This document shows positions 1 to 9,349 of a DNA stretch of 64,000 bases, one piece after another. The translations under genes and the position numbers were made by a program. The DNA is taken from the NCBI GenBank assembly GCA_050250575.1, contig JBFWOJ010000013.1, forward strand, positions 1 to 64,000, written 5' to 3'. This stretch comes from SHVO01 sp050250575. Lineage in GTDB: Bacteria > Pseudomonadota > Alphaproteobacteria > Rhodospirillales > Rhodospirillaceae. Position 1 is the first letter of the stretch; each line of letters starts with the position of its first letter. The notes under the pieces are model-generated. The model saw only the letters and a list, made by a program, of their open reading frames with translations, made no database searches and had not been told where the DNA came from.

Positions 1-30
1 CGCAGGTCCAATGAACAGGGAGATCCCATG

Positions 31-59
31 GATGCTGGCCTCCAATTCCAGCCAGCATC
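31..59. terminator. Inverted repeat, possible terminator of an upstream gene
   Basis: A 9-bp perfect inverted repeat (GATGCTGGC / GCCAGCATC) encloses an 11-nt loop. There is no clear T-run after it, so termination is only a guess. The remaining bases 1-131 hold no supportable gene. Confidence 0.3.
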
Positions 60-131
60 TTGAATCAGAATTCCGCCCTCCTGGGAATCCCCTTCCGATT
101 CAGTTAAAGCCTATCAGGCTCTAGCGCGCCC

Positions 132-854
132 TCACTTTCGCCCGGCCCTCGGATTCGCACCGCGTGCGAAAACGAAGTGAGCCAATCCCCATGCGCCGGC
201 CGCCCACGCCGCACCGGCCGCCCAGCCGGCAAGAACGTCAGTCGGCCAATGCACGCCCAGATACAGCCTGCTTAATCCGACTACAAAGGCAAGAAACGCA
301 GCGGTCAGCATGACGTAGAGCCGCTGCAATGGCGGTCGCAGGACTTCTGCAATCAATGCACCTAGCGTGAGGTATACCACGGCCGACATCATCGCGTGGC
401 CGCTCGGGAAGCTCGCGGTCACGACATACAGGTCGTGGGCAAATACATCGGGCCGCTGGCGGCCGATAGCGGCCTTCAAGATACTGGAGACCAATATTCC
501 GGTCCCGGCGGCGGCGACCACAAAGGTGCAGGCGCGAAATTTCTTGTTAAGCGCAAGAAACAACGCGGTCACCGCGATCCACAGAACCAGGACGACGGTA
601 CTTCCGAGGGCGGTGACGTCGCGTACGACCTCAAGCACCCACCGCGGCGGATCGGATGGCCGCAGCCATTGAAGAACGGCTCGGTCGAATTGGTCGGACT
701 CCCGCTCCAGAACCTCGTCGGAGATTTCTATGAAAAGCAACAAGCCCCCGGCACAGGCGCAAACGACGGCAAGCAAAACGAGGATCGCGGCGTGCCTTTG
801 CGCCGCGTTCCGGATGCCGTCGCGTGAGAGCCGTTCCAATTGAAACTGCGCCAT
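132..854 (-). CDS. PAP2-family membrane phosphatase
   Basis: A 240-residue integral membrane protein of the type 2 phosphatidic acid phosphatase family. The three family motifs are present: KAAIGRQRP, PSGH and SRLYLGVHWPTD, which form the phosphate-binding and histidine-nucleophile site. Members dephosphorylate lipid phosphates or undecaprenyl pyrophosphate at the outer face of the inner membrane; the substrate cannot be told here. Several hydrophobic segments flank the motifs. The ATG at 854 is preferred over the upstream TTG at 893, because that TTG lies inside a GGAAC-N17-CGTT promoter (879..904). It lies downstream of, and on the same strand as, the phosphate transport pair, but has its own promoter. 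Confidence 0.85.
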   Translation of the reverse strand: MAQFQLERLSRDGIRNAAQRHAAILVLLAVVCACAGGLLLFIEISDEVLERESDQFDRAVLQWLRPSDPPRWVLEVVRDVTALGSTVVLVLWIAVTALFLALNKKFRACTFVVAAAGTGILVSSILKAAIGRQRPDVFAHDLYVVTASFPSGHAMMSAVVYLTLGALIAEVLRPPLQRLYVMLTAAFLAFVVGLSRLYLGVHWPTDVLAGWAAGAAWAAGAWGLAHFVFARGANPRAGRK

Positions 855-878
855 ACACTGCCGTCCGTTCGAATTTAG

Positions 879-904
879 AACGGTAACAAACAAGGGGAGG
901 TTCC
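879..904 (-). promoter_or_regulatory. EcfG-type general stress promoter of the PAP2 gene
   Basis: On the minus strand GGAAC (904-900) is followed after exactly 17 nt by CGTT (882-879). Transcription would start near 872, giving a leader of about 20 nt to the ATG at 854. Confidence 0.6.
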
Positions 905-958
905 GGCGGAAGCCGAGGGAAGGGTCGATAAAACGAGCTCAAACCTTCTCGGTCGTGC

Positions 959-1945
959 TTACCACAGGAACTTCGAGCCCCAGCAGAACATCGCGCCGAC
1001 CGCTGCCGCCGCCGGCATGGTGATGATCCATGCAATCAGGATTTCCCGGGCGACGCCCCACCGCACCGCGCTCACGCGTTTCGCGGCGCCGACCCCGATG
1101 ATCGAGCCGGTGATCGTTTGTGTCGTGGACACCGGAACGCCCAGCTCAGTTGCGGCGAAGAGAGTCATGAATCCTGCCGTCTCAGCGCACACGCCTTGCA
1201 CCGGCTGCAGCCTCGTAATCCGCGAACCCATCGTGTGAATGATGCGCCAGCCGCCAAGCAACGTGCCAAGGCCCATCGCGGCGTTGCAGCTCACAACAAC
1301 CCAGAACGGCACATGAAACTCGCCGGTAAGCTCACCGTGGGCATAGAGGGTCGCCGTGATGATGCCCATTGTCTTTTGGGCGTCATTCCCGCCATGGCCA
1401 AGCGCATAAAGCGACGCTGATACGAACTGCGCTTTGCGAAAGATGCTGTCGGCATGGGCCGGCGCCATCCTCACGAAAGACCAGGAAACGATCAGGACGA
1501 GAAGCAGCGCCAGCATCATCCCAACCGTCGGCGACAGGACGATCCCGCTCGCGGTCTTCGCCAGACCTTGCCACACGATGGCGTTGGTGCCCGCTTCCTG
1601 GAGACCGGCACCGACCAGGCCGCCGATCAAAGCGTGGGAACTGCTTGACGGAATCCCGAAATACCCGGTCGTGATTTGCCAAGAAATCGCGCCGATCAGG
1701 GCTCCAAAAATCACATGGTCCGAAATAATGTCCGGCGAAATGATCCCGCGTCCAACCGTGCTCGCGACGCTCAGTCCGAACACCAAGAATGCAATGAAAT
1801 TGAAAAACGCCGCCCAGGCCACCGCCGCGCGCGGCGACAGCACGCGCGTGGAGACGACGGTTGCGATCGAATTGGCCGCATCGTTGCGGCCGTTCATGAA
1901 ATCGAAAACCAGTGCAATAACGATAAGGCTGATGAGGACAGTCAT
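959..1945 (-). CDS. pit: Inorganic phosphate transporter, PiT family
   Basis: A 328-residue low-affinity phosphate permease of the PiT/Pho-4 family, an integral inner-membrane protein that moves metal-phosphate with protons. The duplicated PiT signatures are clear: an N-terminal segment with FDFMNGRNDAANSIATVV and a C-terminal half with ALGHGGNDAQKTMGII and GVPVSTTQTITGSIIG. About ten hydrophobic segments run through the whole length, and the size fits bacterial short PiT proteins. It starts 6 nt after the stop of the DUF47 gene, so the two are one operon, as is common for Pit and its accessory protein. Confidence 0.95.
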   Translation of the reverse strand: MTVLISLIVIALVFDFMNGRNDAANSIATVVSTRVLSPRAAVAWAAFFNFIAFLVFGLSVASTVGRGIISPDIISDHVIFGALIGAISWQITTGYFGIPSSSSHALIGGLVGAGLQEAGTNAIVWQGLAKTASGIVLSPTVGMMLALLLVLIVSWSFVRMAPAHADSIFRKAQFVSASLYALGHGGNDAQKTMGIITATLYAHGELTGEFHVPFWVVVSCNAAMGLGTLLGGWRIIHTMGSRITRLQPVQGVCAETAGFMTLFAATELGVPVSTTQTITGSIIGVGAAKRVSAVRWGVAREILIAWIITMPAAAAVGAMFCWGSKFLW

Positions 1946-1951
1946 TGCCGC

Positions 1952-2596
1952 TTAGACCTGCTCCACCACGATGCCGCTGATGCGGTTGGCGACATCCTCG
2001 AAACGGTCCATGACCTTTTCGAGGTGGTCGTAGATCTCCAGGCCGACGATATAGTTCATCGCATTGCCGTCGCGGTGTTTCCTGTAGAGGGATTTGATGC
2101 CGTTGTCGTTGAGGGTGTCCGACTCTTCTTCGAGATGGACGATCTCCTCGGTGATCTTATGAAGCCGCGCATGGTTTTCGCGCAGCGAACTCAACATTCT
2201 TACGGCTTCGACGGTCAGATTGGCCGCCTTCATGATGTCGTCGCCCATGGCGGCCATTTCGGGCTCGAGGGTTTGAACCTCGAACATCAAGACCGCTTTG
2301 GCGGTCTTCTTCATTTGGTCGATGGAATCGTCGAGCGCGGTCACCAGGTCCTGGATGTCGCTTCGGTCGAACGGCGTGATAAATGAGCGTCGCACCAATT
2401 GAAGGATTTCGCGGGTAATCCCGTCGGCGACTTCTTCGAAGTGGTAAACCTCCGCAGCGGCGGCAGATACGCCGGGTCCGCCGTTCAAAAGCTTACGCAG
2501 CGCTTTTGCGCCTTCGACAAGGGTTTCGGCGTGGCGATTATAAAGTTGGAAAAAGCGGTCTTCGCGCGGCATCAGCGCTTGGAACCAACCGAACAT
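1952..2596 (-). CDS. DUF47 family Pit accessory protein (PhoU-like)
   Basis: A 214-residue, largely helical cytoplasmic protein of the DUF47/PhoU-like family, which regulates or assists PiT phosphate transporters. The N-terminus MFGWFQALMPREDRFF is the usual family start, and a GAGG Shine-Dalgarno lies about 7 nt upstream of this ATG at 2596. An upstream in-frame extension to 2656 has no family resemblance. It is the first gene of the DUF47-pit operon. The rest of the chain (residues 50-210) is helical with acidic clusters such as VHLEEESDTL. Confidence 0.9.
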   Translation of the reverse strand: MFGWFQALMPREDRFFQLYNRHAETLVEGAKALRKLLNGGPGVSAAAAEVYHFEEVADGITREILQLVRRSFITPFDRSDIQDLVTALDDSIDQMKKTAKAVLMFEVQTLEPEMAAMGDDIMKAANLTVEAVRMLSSLRENHARLHKITEEIVHLEEESDTLNDNGIKSLYRKHRDGNAMNYIVGLEIYDHLEKVMDRFEDVANRISGIVVEQV

Positions 2597-3286
2597 AGCG
2601 AGCCTCGATCGGAAAGGGTTGCAGACAGGTAGACGCTCGGCTGAGGCGCGCGCCACATCCGCTTCGCTTCAATGACTTAGCTGGTCGCATCCCCGCCGCG
2701 CGCTTTCTATCATGAAGCTTTCGTGACAGTAATCGGGCAAACCGATGGTTGGTGATGCATAGGCGTGCGAACCCGCCCGCGCGGCGCGCTCCACAAAAAC
2801 CCTTCATATTCAATCGCCTGCGCAGGTCCCATACGCGAAGCGGCGCACTCTCACGCGCAAGGGGTGCTTCCGGCAGCCATCTTTCGCCGGCGCTGTTTGT
2901 CTAGACGAATCGGCCTGGCGAATGTCATATTGTGATCGGATGGGACGAGGGGGAATGGCCGCTGTAGCGCGTCTCACACCATCGTTTACCTCAGCTCACT
3001 GATTTTTGCACTGCGGTGCAGAAAAGCCACAGCAACGGCCTCGGACTCGAAACCAACTTCCACGACGTAAGTCGCTGATGTGATTTATAATTTACAGAAC
3101 AATCACGCGCTGAGCCGATGTGCTTTAGTCCACCTAAAGAAGATATTAATTAGCCCCGGTTGTAGTACGGCCGAGGTATGACATGGTTCTCGCACTCATG
3201 TTGCATCGCACACATGCGGTGCCGCGAGGCACTGTTTCATAACGACGACGGGCGGTCGGTCCGTCCGCTCTGAAGGGGAAATCCGC
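2597..3286. other. Intergenic region between DUF47 and the TonB receptor
   Basis: About 690 bases with no convincing gene on either strand. It must carry the leftward promoter of the DUF47-pit operon and the rightward promoter of the receptor. Short inverted repeats are visible (GTGCC/GGCAC near 3220, TTTTGCAC/GTGC-AG-AAAA near 3004), but no recognisable operator was found. The last bases carry an AGGGGA Shine-Dalgarno for the receptor. Confidence 0.5.
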
Positions 3287-6200
3287 ATGAACACCACGAA
3301 TCTTGCCGCGCCCGGTTCACGTCAGGTCAGCGCCGGCTTGAAAGACATCGCGCTTCGCTCCACGAGCGCAACGGCGATCCTTGTTGCCGCCGCACTCGGC
3401 ACCGCTGTCCCCGCGCTCGCGCAATCTCAGCCTGCTGCTCCGGCGGCGGTCGACGAAATCGTCGTTACCGGATCGCGCATCGTGCGCGACGGGTATGAAG
3501 CGCCGACGCCCACGACGGTCGTGGGTGTCGAAGAGCTCCAAAACGCGGCGCAAGCGAACGTCGCTGACTACGTGAATACCATACCGGCCTTTACGGGGAG
3601 CCTGCAGCCTTCGACGACCAATGCGACGATGTCGAACGGGCGCGCCGGCCTCAATACGGTGAACCTTCGCGGTATGGGTCTCGAGCGGACCCTCGTCCTG
3701 GTCGACGGGCAACGCACGGTCGCATCCACCAATGACAACCTCGTCGACGTAAACACCATCCCGCAGGCCCTCGTCACGCGCGTCGACGTCGTGACCGGCG
3801 GCGCCTCTGCTGCTTACGGCTCGGACGCAGTGGCCGGGGTCGTGAACTTCATCCTCGATAAGGAATTCACCGGCTTCAAAGGTCAGGTCGGCGGCGAGGT
3901 CACGACGTACGGCGACAACGAGTCTTGGGATACGGATCTCACCTACGGCGTGCCCTTCTCGGGCGGCCGCGGCCACTTCATCATTTCCGGCCAGGCCTCC
4001 CAAGTCGCCGGCATTCCGATCAACGACCGCCCTTGGAACCTCGAGGGCTGGCAGATCATGAATAACCCGGCCTACGGCACGAACGCCGCGCTGGGCCAGA
4101 CCCGCACGGTGCCGGAACTCATCGTCCGTAATCAGTCGTCGGTTTCAAATGCGACTGCTGGCGGGATCATCACGTCGTGCGTGGCGCCCGCCGCCGCTTG
4201 CGCCGCCGGCGGCAGCACAGTCGGCAACGGCCTCGTCGGCACGGCATTCGGCGACAGCGGCACGCCGTACCCATTCCCCTACGGCCCGATCGTTGCGCAC
4301 CCCACCATGGTCGGCGGCGGCTGGAAGTCCGCGACCATCCGTGGCACGCGCCTTGCGAACGGCCTCACCTCGCGCATGGATACGCAAGGTCTTTACCTGC
4401 GCACGAGCTATGATCTCGCCGACAACATCACGGTCTTTGCCTCGGCGTCCTGGTATCACAACGCCAATCAGAACTGGTGCTGTATGAAGGAGGATAACGA
4501 CGCGCTCGTTATCTCCACCACCAATCCATTTATTCCGGCCGCCGTGCTTGCCCGCGCCCAGGCGCTCGGCGTCACGCAATTCCGCATGGGGAGCGTGCAC
4601 GGCGATACCCGGAACGCCGGCGGCCTCAACGATCGCCGCGTGCAGCGGTACGTCGTCGGCGTCGACGGCACGTTCGACGCCGGTGGCAGCGAATGGACTT
4701 GGGATGCCTACTATCAGAAAGGTATCGCGCACATCCGCCAGTCTACCTTTGGCGTGATTCAGCGCTCTGCCTTCTCCAAGGCGCTTGATCCCGTTCGTCA
4801 TCCTGTCACCGGCCTTCCGGCCTGCCGCGTCAATGCCGACGCCAATCCCGCCAACGATGATCCGCTGTGCGTGCCGTACAATATCTTCGGCACCAACGTG
4901 AACTCGCCCGAAGCCATCAATTATCTGCACGGCAACGGCGAACTCGATTTCCGCACGGAAGTGCCGGAGCAGGACGTGTTCGCCGCCTCGTTCGCCGGCT
5001 CGCCGTTCGAATTGTGGGCCGGCCCGGTGTCGATCGCGTTCGGCGCCGAACACCGCATCGATCGCATCAAGGGCGTCAATGATCCGATCTCGCGGGCGTT
5101 CGACTGGTATTTCGGCAACTATCAGATCTTCACCGCGAAGACCAAGGTGACCGAAGGTTTCTTTGAGACCGTGGTGCCGCTCGCGACCGACATGGACTTC
5201 GCCGAATCGCTCGAGTTCAACGGCGCCATCCGCGCCACCGACTACTCGACCTCCGGCTACGTGACGACCTGGAAGCTGGGTCTGACCTGGGCGCCGGTCA
5301 GCGATATCCGCTTCCGCGTCACACGCTCGCGCGACATTCGTGCGCCGAACCTGAACAACCTCTACAGCACCGGTACGTCGGGCTTCCCGGGCTACCAGAA
5401 CCCGTTCCGTCCGGACCCGGTCACCGGCGCGCCGACCACGGAAATCGGCTTCTCGACAACCCGCGGCAACCCGAACCTCACACCGGAGAAATCCGATATG
5501 GTCGGCGTCGGCGGCGTGTTCCAGCCGACGTTCCTCGCCGGCTTCAGCGTGTCGGTCGACTATTGGCGCATGAACATCAAAGACGCGCTCGGCAACCTTA
5601 CCGTCCAGCAGACCATCGACCAGTGCTTCGCCACGCAGTCCGATCGCTTCTGTTCCGCGATCGACTTCAACCCCGACCGCACGATTGCACTCATAAGAAC
5701 GCAGCCGTTCAACCTGGTGAATCAGATCGGCAAAGGTATCGATATCGAAGCCGGATACACCACGCCGGTCGACGCGTTGTTCGATGGCGCGAGCGGCGAT
5801 CTCAGCCTTCGCTTTATGGCGACGCACTTCATCAGCCGTTGGGAATCGAACGGCATCAGCGTGCCGCGTCAATACGCCGGTGAAAATTCCGGCTCCGGCA
5901 CGGCGACGCCTAATTGGCGTTGGCGCGCGTCCGTCGGCTACACCAGCGATGTCATCGACCTTTCGCTGGTCGCGCGCGGAGTCAGTTCCGGCGTCTATCT
6001 GAATTCAAACATTGAATGTACGTCCGGCTGCCCGATTTCGACCGTCAACAACCGTACGATCGAGAACAATCACATCGATGGAGCCATTTGGTTCGATACC
6101 TCGGTGGCTTACAAGTTCGCCGTCGGTGAAATGGACATGGAGGCTTTCTTCAATGTCCGTAACGTACTCGACAAGGATCCGCCGGTTGTAGCGCCGGGTC

Positions 6201-6295
6201 CGGGCGGCTTCACCTACGAAGCCGCGCCCTACAACGGCGCTCTGTACGACTCGCTCGGCCGCGTGTTCCGCGCGGGCATGCGCTTCCGGATATAG
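3287..6295 (+). CDS. TonB-dependent outer-membrane receptor
   Basis: A 1002-residue TonB-dependent receptor. An N-terminal signal peptide ends near residue 46 (VPALAQS), directly followed by a TonB box-like VDEIVVTGSRI. The plug domain (about 60-190) contains NLRGMGLERTLVLVDGQR and the GGASAAYGSDAVAGVVNFIL signature. The remainder is a beta-barrel ending in the aromatic/hydrophobic strand FRAGMRFRI. Such receptors import siderophores, sugars, peptides or aromatic compounds with energy from TonB-ExbBD. The substrate is unknown; its position next to histidine catabolism suggests, but does not prove, a histidine-containing ligand. Start is supported by AGGGGA 8 nt upstream. A strong terminator follows. 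Confidence 0.95.
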   Translation: MNTTNLAAPGSRQVSAGLKDIALRSTSATAILVAAALGTAVPALAQSQPAAPAAVDEIVVTGSRIVRDGYEAPTPTTVVGVEELQNAAQANVADYVNTIPAFTGSLQPSTTNATMSNGRAGLNTVNLRGMGLERTLVLVDGQRTVASTNDNLVDVNTIPQALVTRVDVVTGGASAAYGSDAVAGVVNFILDKEFTGFKGQVGGEVTTYGDNESWDTDLTYGVPFSGGRGHFIISGQASQVAGIPINDRPWNLEGWQIMNNPAYGTNAALGQTRTVPELIVRNQSSVSNATAGGIITSCVAPAAACAAGGSTVGNGLVGTAFGDSGTPYPFPYGPIVAHPTMVGGGWKSATIRGTRLANGLTSRMDTQGLYLRTSYDLADNITVFASASWYHNANQNWCCMKEDNDALVISTTNPFIPAAVLARAQALGVTQFRMGSVHGDTRNAGGLNDRRVQRYVVGVDGTFDAGGSEWTWDAYYQKGIAHIRQSTFGVIQRSAFSKALDPVRHPVTGLPACRVNADANPANDDPLCVPYNIFGTNVNSPEAINYLHGNGELDFRTEVPEQDVFAASFAGSPFELWAGPVSIAFGAEHRIDRIKGVNDPISRAFDWYFGNYQIFTAKTKVTEGFFETVVPLATDMDFAESLEFNGAIRATDYSTSGYVTTWKLGLTWAPVSDIRFRVTRSRDIRAPNLNNLYSTGTSGFPGYQNPFRPDPVTGAPTTEIGFSTTRGNPNLTPEKSDMVGVGGVFQPTFLAGFSVSVDYWRMNIKDALGNLTVQQTIDQCFATQSDRFCSAIDFNPDRTIALIRTQPFNLVNQIGKGIDIEAGYTTPVDALFDGASGDLSLRFMATHFISRWESNGISVPRQYAGENSGSGTATPNWRWRASVGYTSDVIDLSLVARGVSSGVYLNSNIECTSGCPISTVNNRTIENNHIDGAIWFDTSVAYKFAVGEMDMEAFFNVRNVLDKDPPVVAPGPGGFTYEAAPYNGALYDSLGRVFRAGMRFRI

Positions 6296-6315
6296 CGGCC
6301 CGACCTTGAAACGAC

Positions 6316-6345
6316 AAAGGCCGGCACGCGAGTGCTGGCCTTTTT
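6316..6345 (+). terminator. Rho-independent terminator after the TonB receptor
   Basis: A 12-bp stem (AAAGGCCGGCAC with GTGCTGGCCTTT, one G-T pair) has a GCGA tetraloop and is followed by TTTTTG on the plus strand. It lies between two convergent genes and may also serve the aminotransferase on the minus strand. Confidence 0.85.
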
Positions 6346-6360
6346 GTTTGGACCGTCCCC

Positions 6361-7491
6361 CTAGCGGTCCAACCACTTCCTGAACGCGGCGATGAACTTC
6401 TCGTTCTCCTCCTTGGCGCCGATGGTCACACGCAAAAACCGTTCATAGCCGGCTTCGCGCCAGCCTTTGACGATTACGCCCTGCTCCAGAAGGAACTGGG
6501 CACAGGCGCTGCTGTCGCCTTTGCAGTCCAAGAAGAGGAAGTTCGTCTGCGATGGCGCCATGAAGACTCCGAGACCGTCCATCACCTTACGAACACGCTC
6601 GCGCTCGGCATTGATGCGCGCAACCGCATCCCGCATCCACATGTCATCTTCCAGGGCGGCGATCGCTCCCAGCTGCGCGGCGGCGTTGACGTTGAAAGGC
6701 GTCTTGGCGGCGTTGATGACGCGCGCAATCTCGGCGTTTGAACAGGCCGCGTAACCCACGCGCAGGCCTGCCAGTCCGTAAGCCTTGGAGAAGGTGCGGA
6801 GGATGACGTGCGGCACATTCAGGTTGCGAAGCACGCGCAGGCCATCCGGAAAACCGGGTTCGGTGAATTCGCGGTAGGCTTCGTCCAGGACGAACAACGT
6901 CGAAGGCCCGCTCGCAGCGACCAGGCGCTGCAGCGCGGCGTGATCCAGCGTTACCCCGACGGGATTCGACGGCGATGAAATAAAGAAGACCTGCGCCCTG
7001 TTCGAGAGGGCGTCTTCGATGGCCGGTATGTCGAACGTGAGGTCCTCCGTCATCGGCACCTTGATGACCTTGGCGCCGGCGGCGAGCGGCTCGATTTCGT
7101 GCAGGCCGAAGCTCGGCACCACCGTGACCGCCAAGGCGCCGGGCGTGAGAAATGCGCGACTGATGGCGGCAATCATCTCCTCGGATCCGTTGCCGCAAAC
7201 GATCTCCGCCGCATCGATGCCGAGGTGATTTGCAAGCGCGGCCCGCAAATCGCGGGCGGCGGGATCGGCGTATCGCCATGGCTCGAAGGCGCTTGAAGCC
7301 AGGGCGGCCATGACTTTCGGCGAGCAGCCGAATGGATTTTCATTGCTGGCAAGGCGCGCGATGAAATCATGGCCGCTCACCTCGCGGGCCACGGCGACGG
7401 GAAGGCCGGCATTGTAAGACGGCAGGCCGGCGACGTGCGGATTGAAGGCGAGCCCGGTAGGCTGCGCCGCAGCGCTCTTGGGTACGGTCAT
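6361..7491 (-). CDS. hisC: PLP-dependent aminotransferase, histidinol-phosphate type
   Basis: A 376-residue fold-type I aminotransferase of the HisC/aromatic aminotransferase group. The pyridoxal-phosphate lysine is K236 in RTFSKAYGLAGLRVGY. SNENPFG near the N-terminus and VLDEAYREF (cofactor-binding Asp/Tyr) are typical of the family. HisC converts imidazole-acetol phosphate to histidinol phosphate; many paralogues act on aromatic amino acids. The ATG at 7491 has GAGGG 6-7 nt upstream. It begins 17 nt after the Rieske oxygenase gene, so the two are likely cotranscribed. Location beside hut genes rather than his genes argues for a catabolic paralogue, which is inference. Confidence 0.8.
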   Translation of the reverse strand: MTVPKSAAAQPTGLAFNPHVAGLPSYNAGLPVAVAREVSGHDFIARLASNENPFGCSPKVMAALASSAFEPWRYADPAARDLRAALANHLGIDAAEIVCGNGSEEMIAAISRAFLTPGALAVTVVPSFGLHEIEPLAAGAKVIKVPMTEDLTFDIPAIEDALSNRAQVFFISSPSNPVGVTLDHAALQRLVAASGPSTLFVLDEAYREFTEPGFPDGLRVLRNLNVPHVILRTFSKAYGLAGLRVGYAACSNAEIARVINAAKTPFNVNAAAQLGAIAALEDDMWMRDAVARINAERERVRKVMDGLGVFMAPSQTNFLFLDCKGDSSACAQFLLEQGVIVKGWREAGYERFLRVTIGAKEENEKFIAAFRKWLDR

Positions 7492-7508
7492 CAAATTCCC
7501 TCTATGGG

Positions 7509-8579
7509 CTATTCCGCGGCGTAAAGCGTCGGTCTCTCGGCCGCGATCATCTGCGCCAGGCGGCGGCGGAAATGCAAGGGGCCTTTGTCGATCTTGAGGT
7601 CGATATTGTCGCTCTTCTTGTTGGCCATGCCGCGATGAACCGCCTGCATGATGACCTTGTCCTCCTCGAAGGCCGTCCGCACGCTTTTGGCCAGCGTCGC
7701 CGACACGGCTTCGTCGTTGGGCGCGAAGTTGCGCATCTGGAACCAGTAATAGCGCGTCAGGTTGTCGTTGATCGGCGTCAGGAAATTATAGCTGTCCATC
7801 AAGAACACATCTTTGTGCAGCGGCTTGTCGTCGCCGCCGGTGCCGGCGGGCACAAAGATCGCTCTTATGATGGCATGCGACGGATAGCGCACTTCGTAGT
7901 GCTGCTTCCGGTCGCACTTGCCCTTGAACTTCAGAAAGGGCGCATAGAACGGCGCCGGCTCCGTATCGCGCATCCAACGCGAAACGATCACGCCCTCGTC
8001 CGCAATGGTCGTTTCCGAGGCGATGTCGGCGCAGGCCGAATTTCCGAACGAGCTCTGGTGCACCCAGGCCACGTGCGACGGATCCAAGAGATTGTCGGTC
8101 ATGTAGAGGTAATTGCACTCGACCGTCATCGCGTCGCCGCGGTTGAGTCCCCACGCGCTATCGCCCCAATGTTCGACCTCCATGATCTTGGAGGAGTCTG
8201 CCTTGGCGGCCTCGCCCATCCAGATCCAGATCAAGCCATAACGCTCTTCGACCGGGTAGGAGTGAACGCAGGCGGCCTTGGGAATGCGCTGGCCGCCCGG
8301 CGCGCGCGTGCACGTGCCGGATTGATTGAAAGTCAGTCCGTGATAGCCGCATTCGATTTCATCGCCTTTCAGGCGCCCCATGGACAGCGGAAGCTTGCGG
8401 TGCGGGCAGGCGTTCTCCAGCGCCACCGCTTTGCCGGCGCTGTCGCGATACATCACGATGCTTTCGTTGAGGATGGTGATGGCCGAAAGCGCATGGCCGA
8501 TCTCGTTGTCCCAGCCGGCCACGTACCAGGCGTTTTTCAAAAATGCGGGCGATTTGCTCCCGCGCTCAGTGCTCGTCAT
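7509..8579 (-). CDS. Rieske non-heme iron oxygenase, VanA-like
   Basis: A 356-residue alpha subunit of an aromatic ring-hydroxylating or demethylating oxygenase. The Rieske [2Fe-2S] ligands are CPHRKLPLSMG and CGYHG near residues 58-80. The mononuclear iron site is in DNLLDPSHVAWVH (the D-x2-H-x4-H pattern) near 165. The layout and length resemble vanillate demethylase oxygenase VanA. No ferredoxin or reductase gene is adjacent, so electrons must come from elsewhere. The ATG at 8579 overlaps a tandem repeat that leaves no good Shine-Dalgarno. Substrate unknown; neighbours suggest an imidazole or aromatic amino-acid derivative, as inference only. Confidence 0.85.
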   Translation of the reverse strand: MTSTERGSKSPAFLKNAWYVAGWDNEIGHALSAITILNESIVMYRDSAGKAVALENACPHRKLPLSMGRLKGDEIECGYHGLTFNQSGTCTRAPGGQRIPKAACVHSYPVEERYGLIWIWMGEAAKADSSKIMEVEHWGDSAWGLNRGDAMTVECNYLYMTDNLLDPSHVAWVHQSSFGNSACADIASETTIADEGVIVSRWMRDTEPAPFYAPFLKFKGKCDRKQHYEVRYPSHAIIRAIFVPAGTGGDDKPLHKDVFLMDSYNFLTPINDNLTRYYWFQMRNFAPNDEAVSATLAKSVRTAFEEDKVIMQAVHRGMANKKSDNIDLKIDKGPLHFRRRLAQMIAAERPTLYAAE

Positions 8580-8597
8580 TGCTCGCTATTGCTCGCT
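8578..8597. repeat. Tandem 10-bp duplication at the Rieske gene start
   Basis: ATTGCTCGCT occurs twice in direct succession. The copy nearest the gene includes the complement of the start codon, and the repeat occupies the place where a ribosome binding site should be. Confidence 0.6.
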
Positions 8598-8783
8598 ACA
8601 TTCTCTGGCGGTTTACCCAGGGTACTCGACGCTTCGAGACGGGTCTTCCTGTTGGCGCTCATTGTGAGAGGGGGTCCCCGGCGGACAAGGCCGATTGGGG
8701 TGCGATACTTTTTAGGAAATCTAATGGGTATGCCTGTGCATATCCCGTTGATTTTAAAGCTTTATGAGTCGCCGAAGCGCAAA

Positions 8784-9344
8784 TCAGTGGCTAATTGTAA
8801 TTACATAAACAGTCGTCGGTGCCGCCGACCGTAGAGAAATGGCCCCGCCGGTTGTCTCTGCGACGGCAGCATCGGTCGGCCCAAGCGTCTGTGTATCCGG
8901 GAGTGTGACCGTGCCGGTGTGGCAAAATAGGAGCACGACGCCTGCGGCAACGGGGACGGACTTCTCTCCGGTGACCGCGATCCGTCGCACCTCGTGTTTC
9001 AGCTTGTCGCGACGCGTCATCACGTTGAGATCCGTCACCGGACCGCGCAGCACAACCCCGTTCACCGCCGCTTCGCCGGCGAATGTATAAGGCGGGGACA
9101 TCTCCATCAGATCGACCGACGCACCGGCGATTTCCAAGCGTAGCGTTCCGGAAAGAACCGAAAGCGTGCGGTCGATCCCGGGGAACGAAGAGAACGGTCC
9201 ATCTGCCGCAACGGTGGCCATCGACAGGCGCCAGTCCATCGCCGCGAAATCGGCGCCGGCCGGAGAGACAAGGATTTCCGTCGTCTCGCCGCCGCCGTTC
9301 TTCCACGGCATGCGCTTATAGCTGGATGCTCTGACGATCTGCAT
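8784..9344 (-). CDS. hutD: HutD family protein
   Basis: A 186-residue protein of the HutD family, a cupin-like fold encoded in many hut operons. Its proposed role is to limit or modulate histidine catabolism; no enzymatic activity is established. The family N-terminus is visible: YKRMPWKNGGGETTEI followed by DWRLSMATVAADGPFSSFPGIDRTL. It begins 5 nt after the hutU stop and is the last hut gene of the leftward operon. Confidence 0.9.
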   Translation of the reverse strand: MQIVRASSYKRMPWKNGGGETTEILVSPAGADFAAMDWRLSMATVAADGPFSSFPGIDRTLSVLSGTLRLEIAGASVDLMEMSPPYTFAGEAAVNGVVLRGPVTDLNVMTRRDKLKHEVRRIAVTGEKSVPVAAGVVLLFCHTGTVTLPDTQTLGPTDAAVAETTGGAISLRSAAPTTVYVITISH

Positions 9345-9349
9345 CGTCG

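Noticed and set aside
4145..5872. 575-codon open frame antisense to the TonB receptor
   Set aside because: It mirrors a well-conserved receptor gene; long antisense frames are common in GC-rich coding DNA, and it shows no domain or ribosome site.
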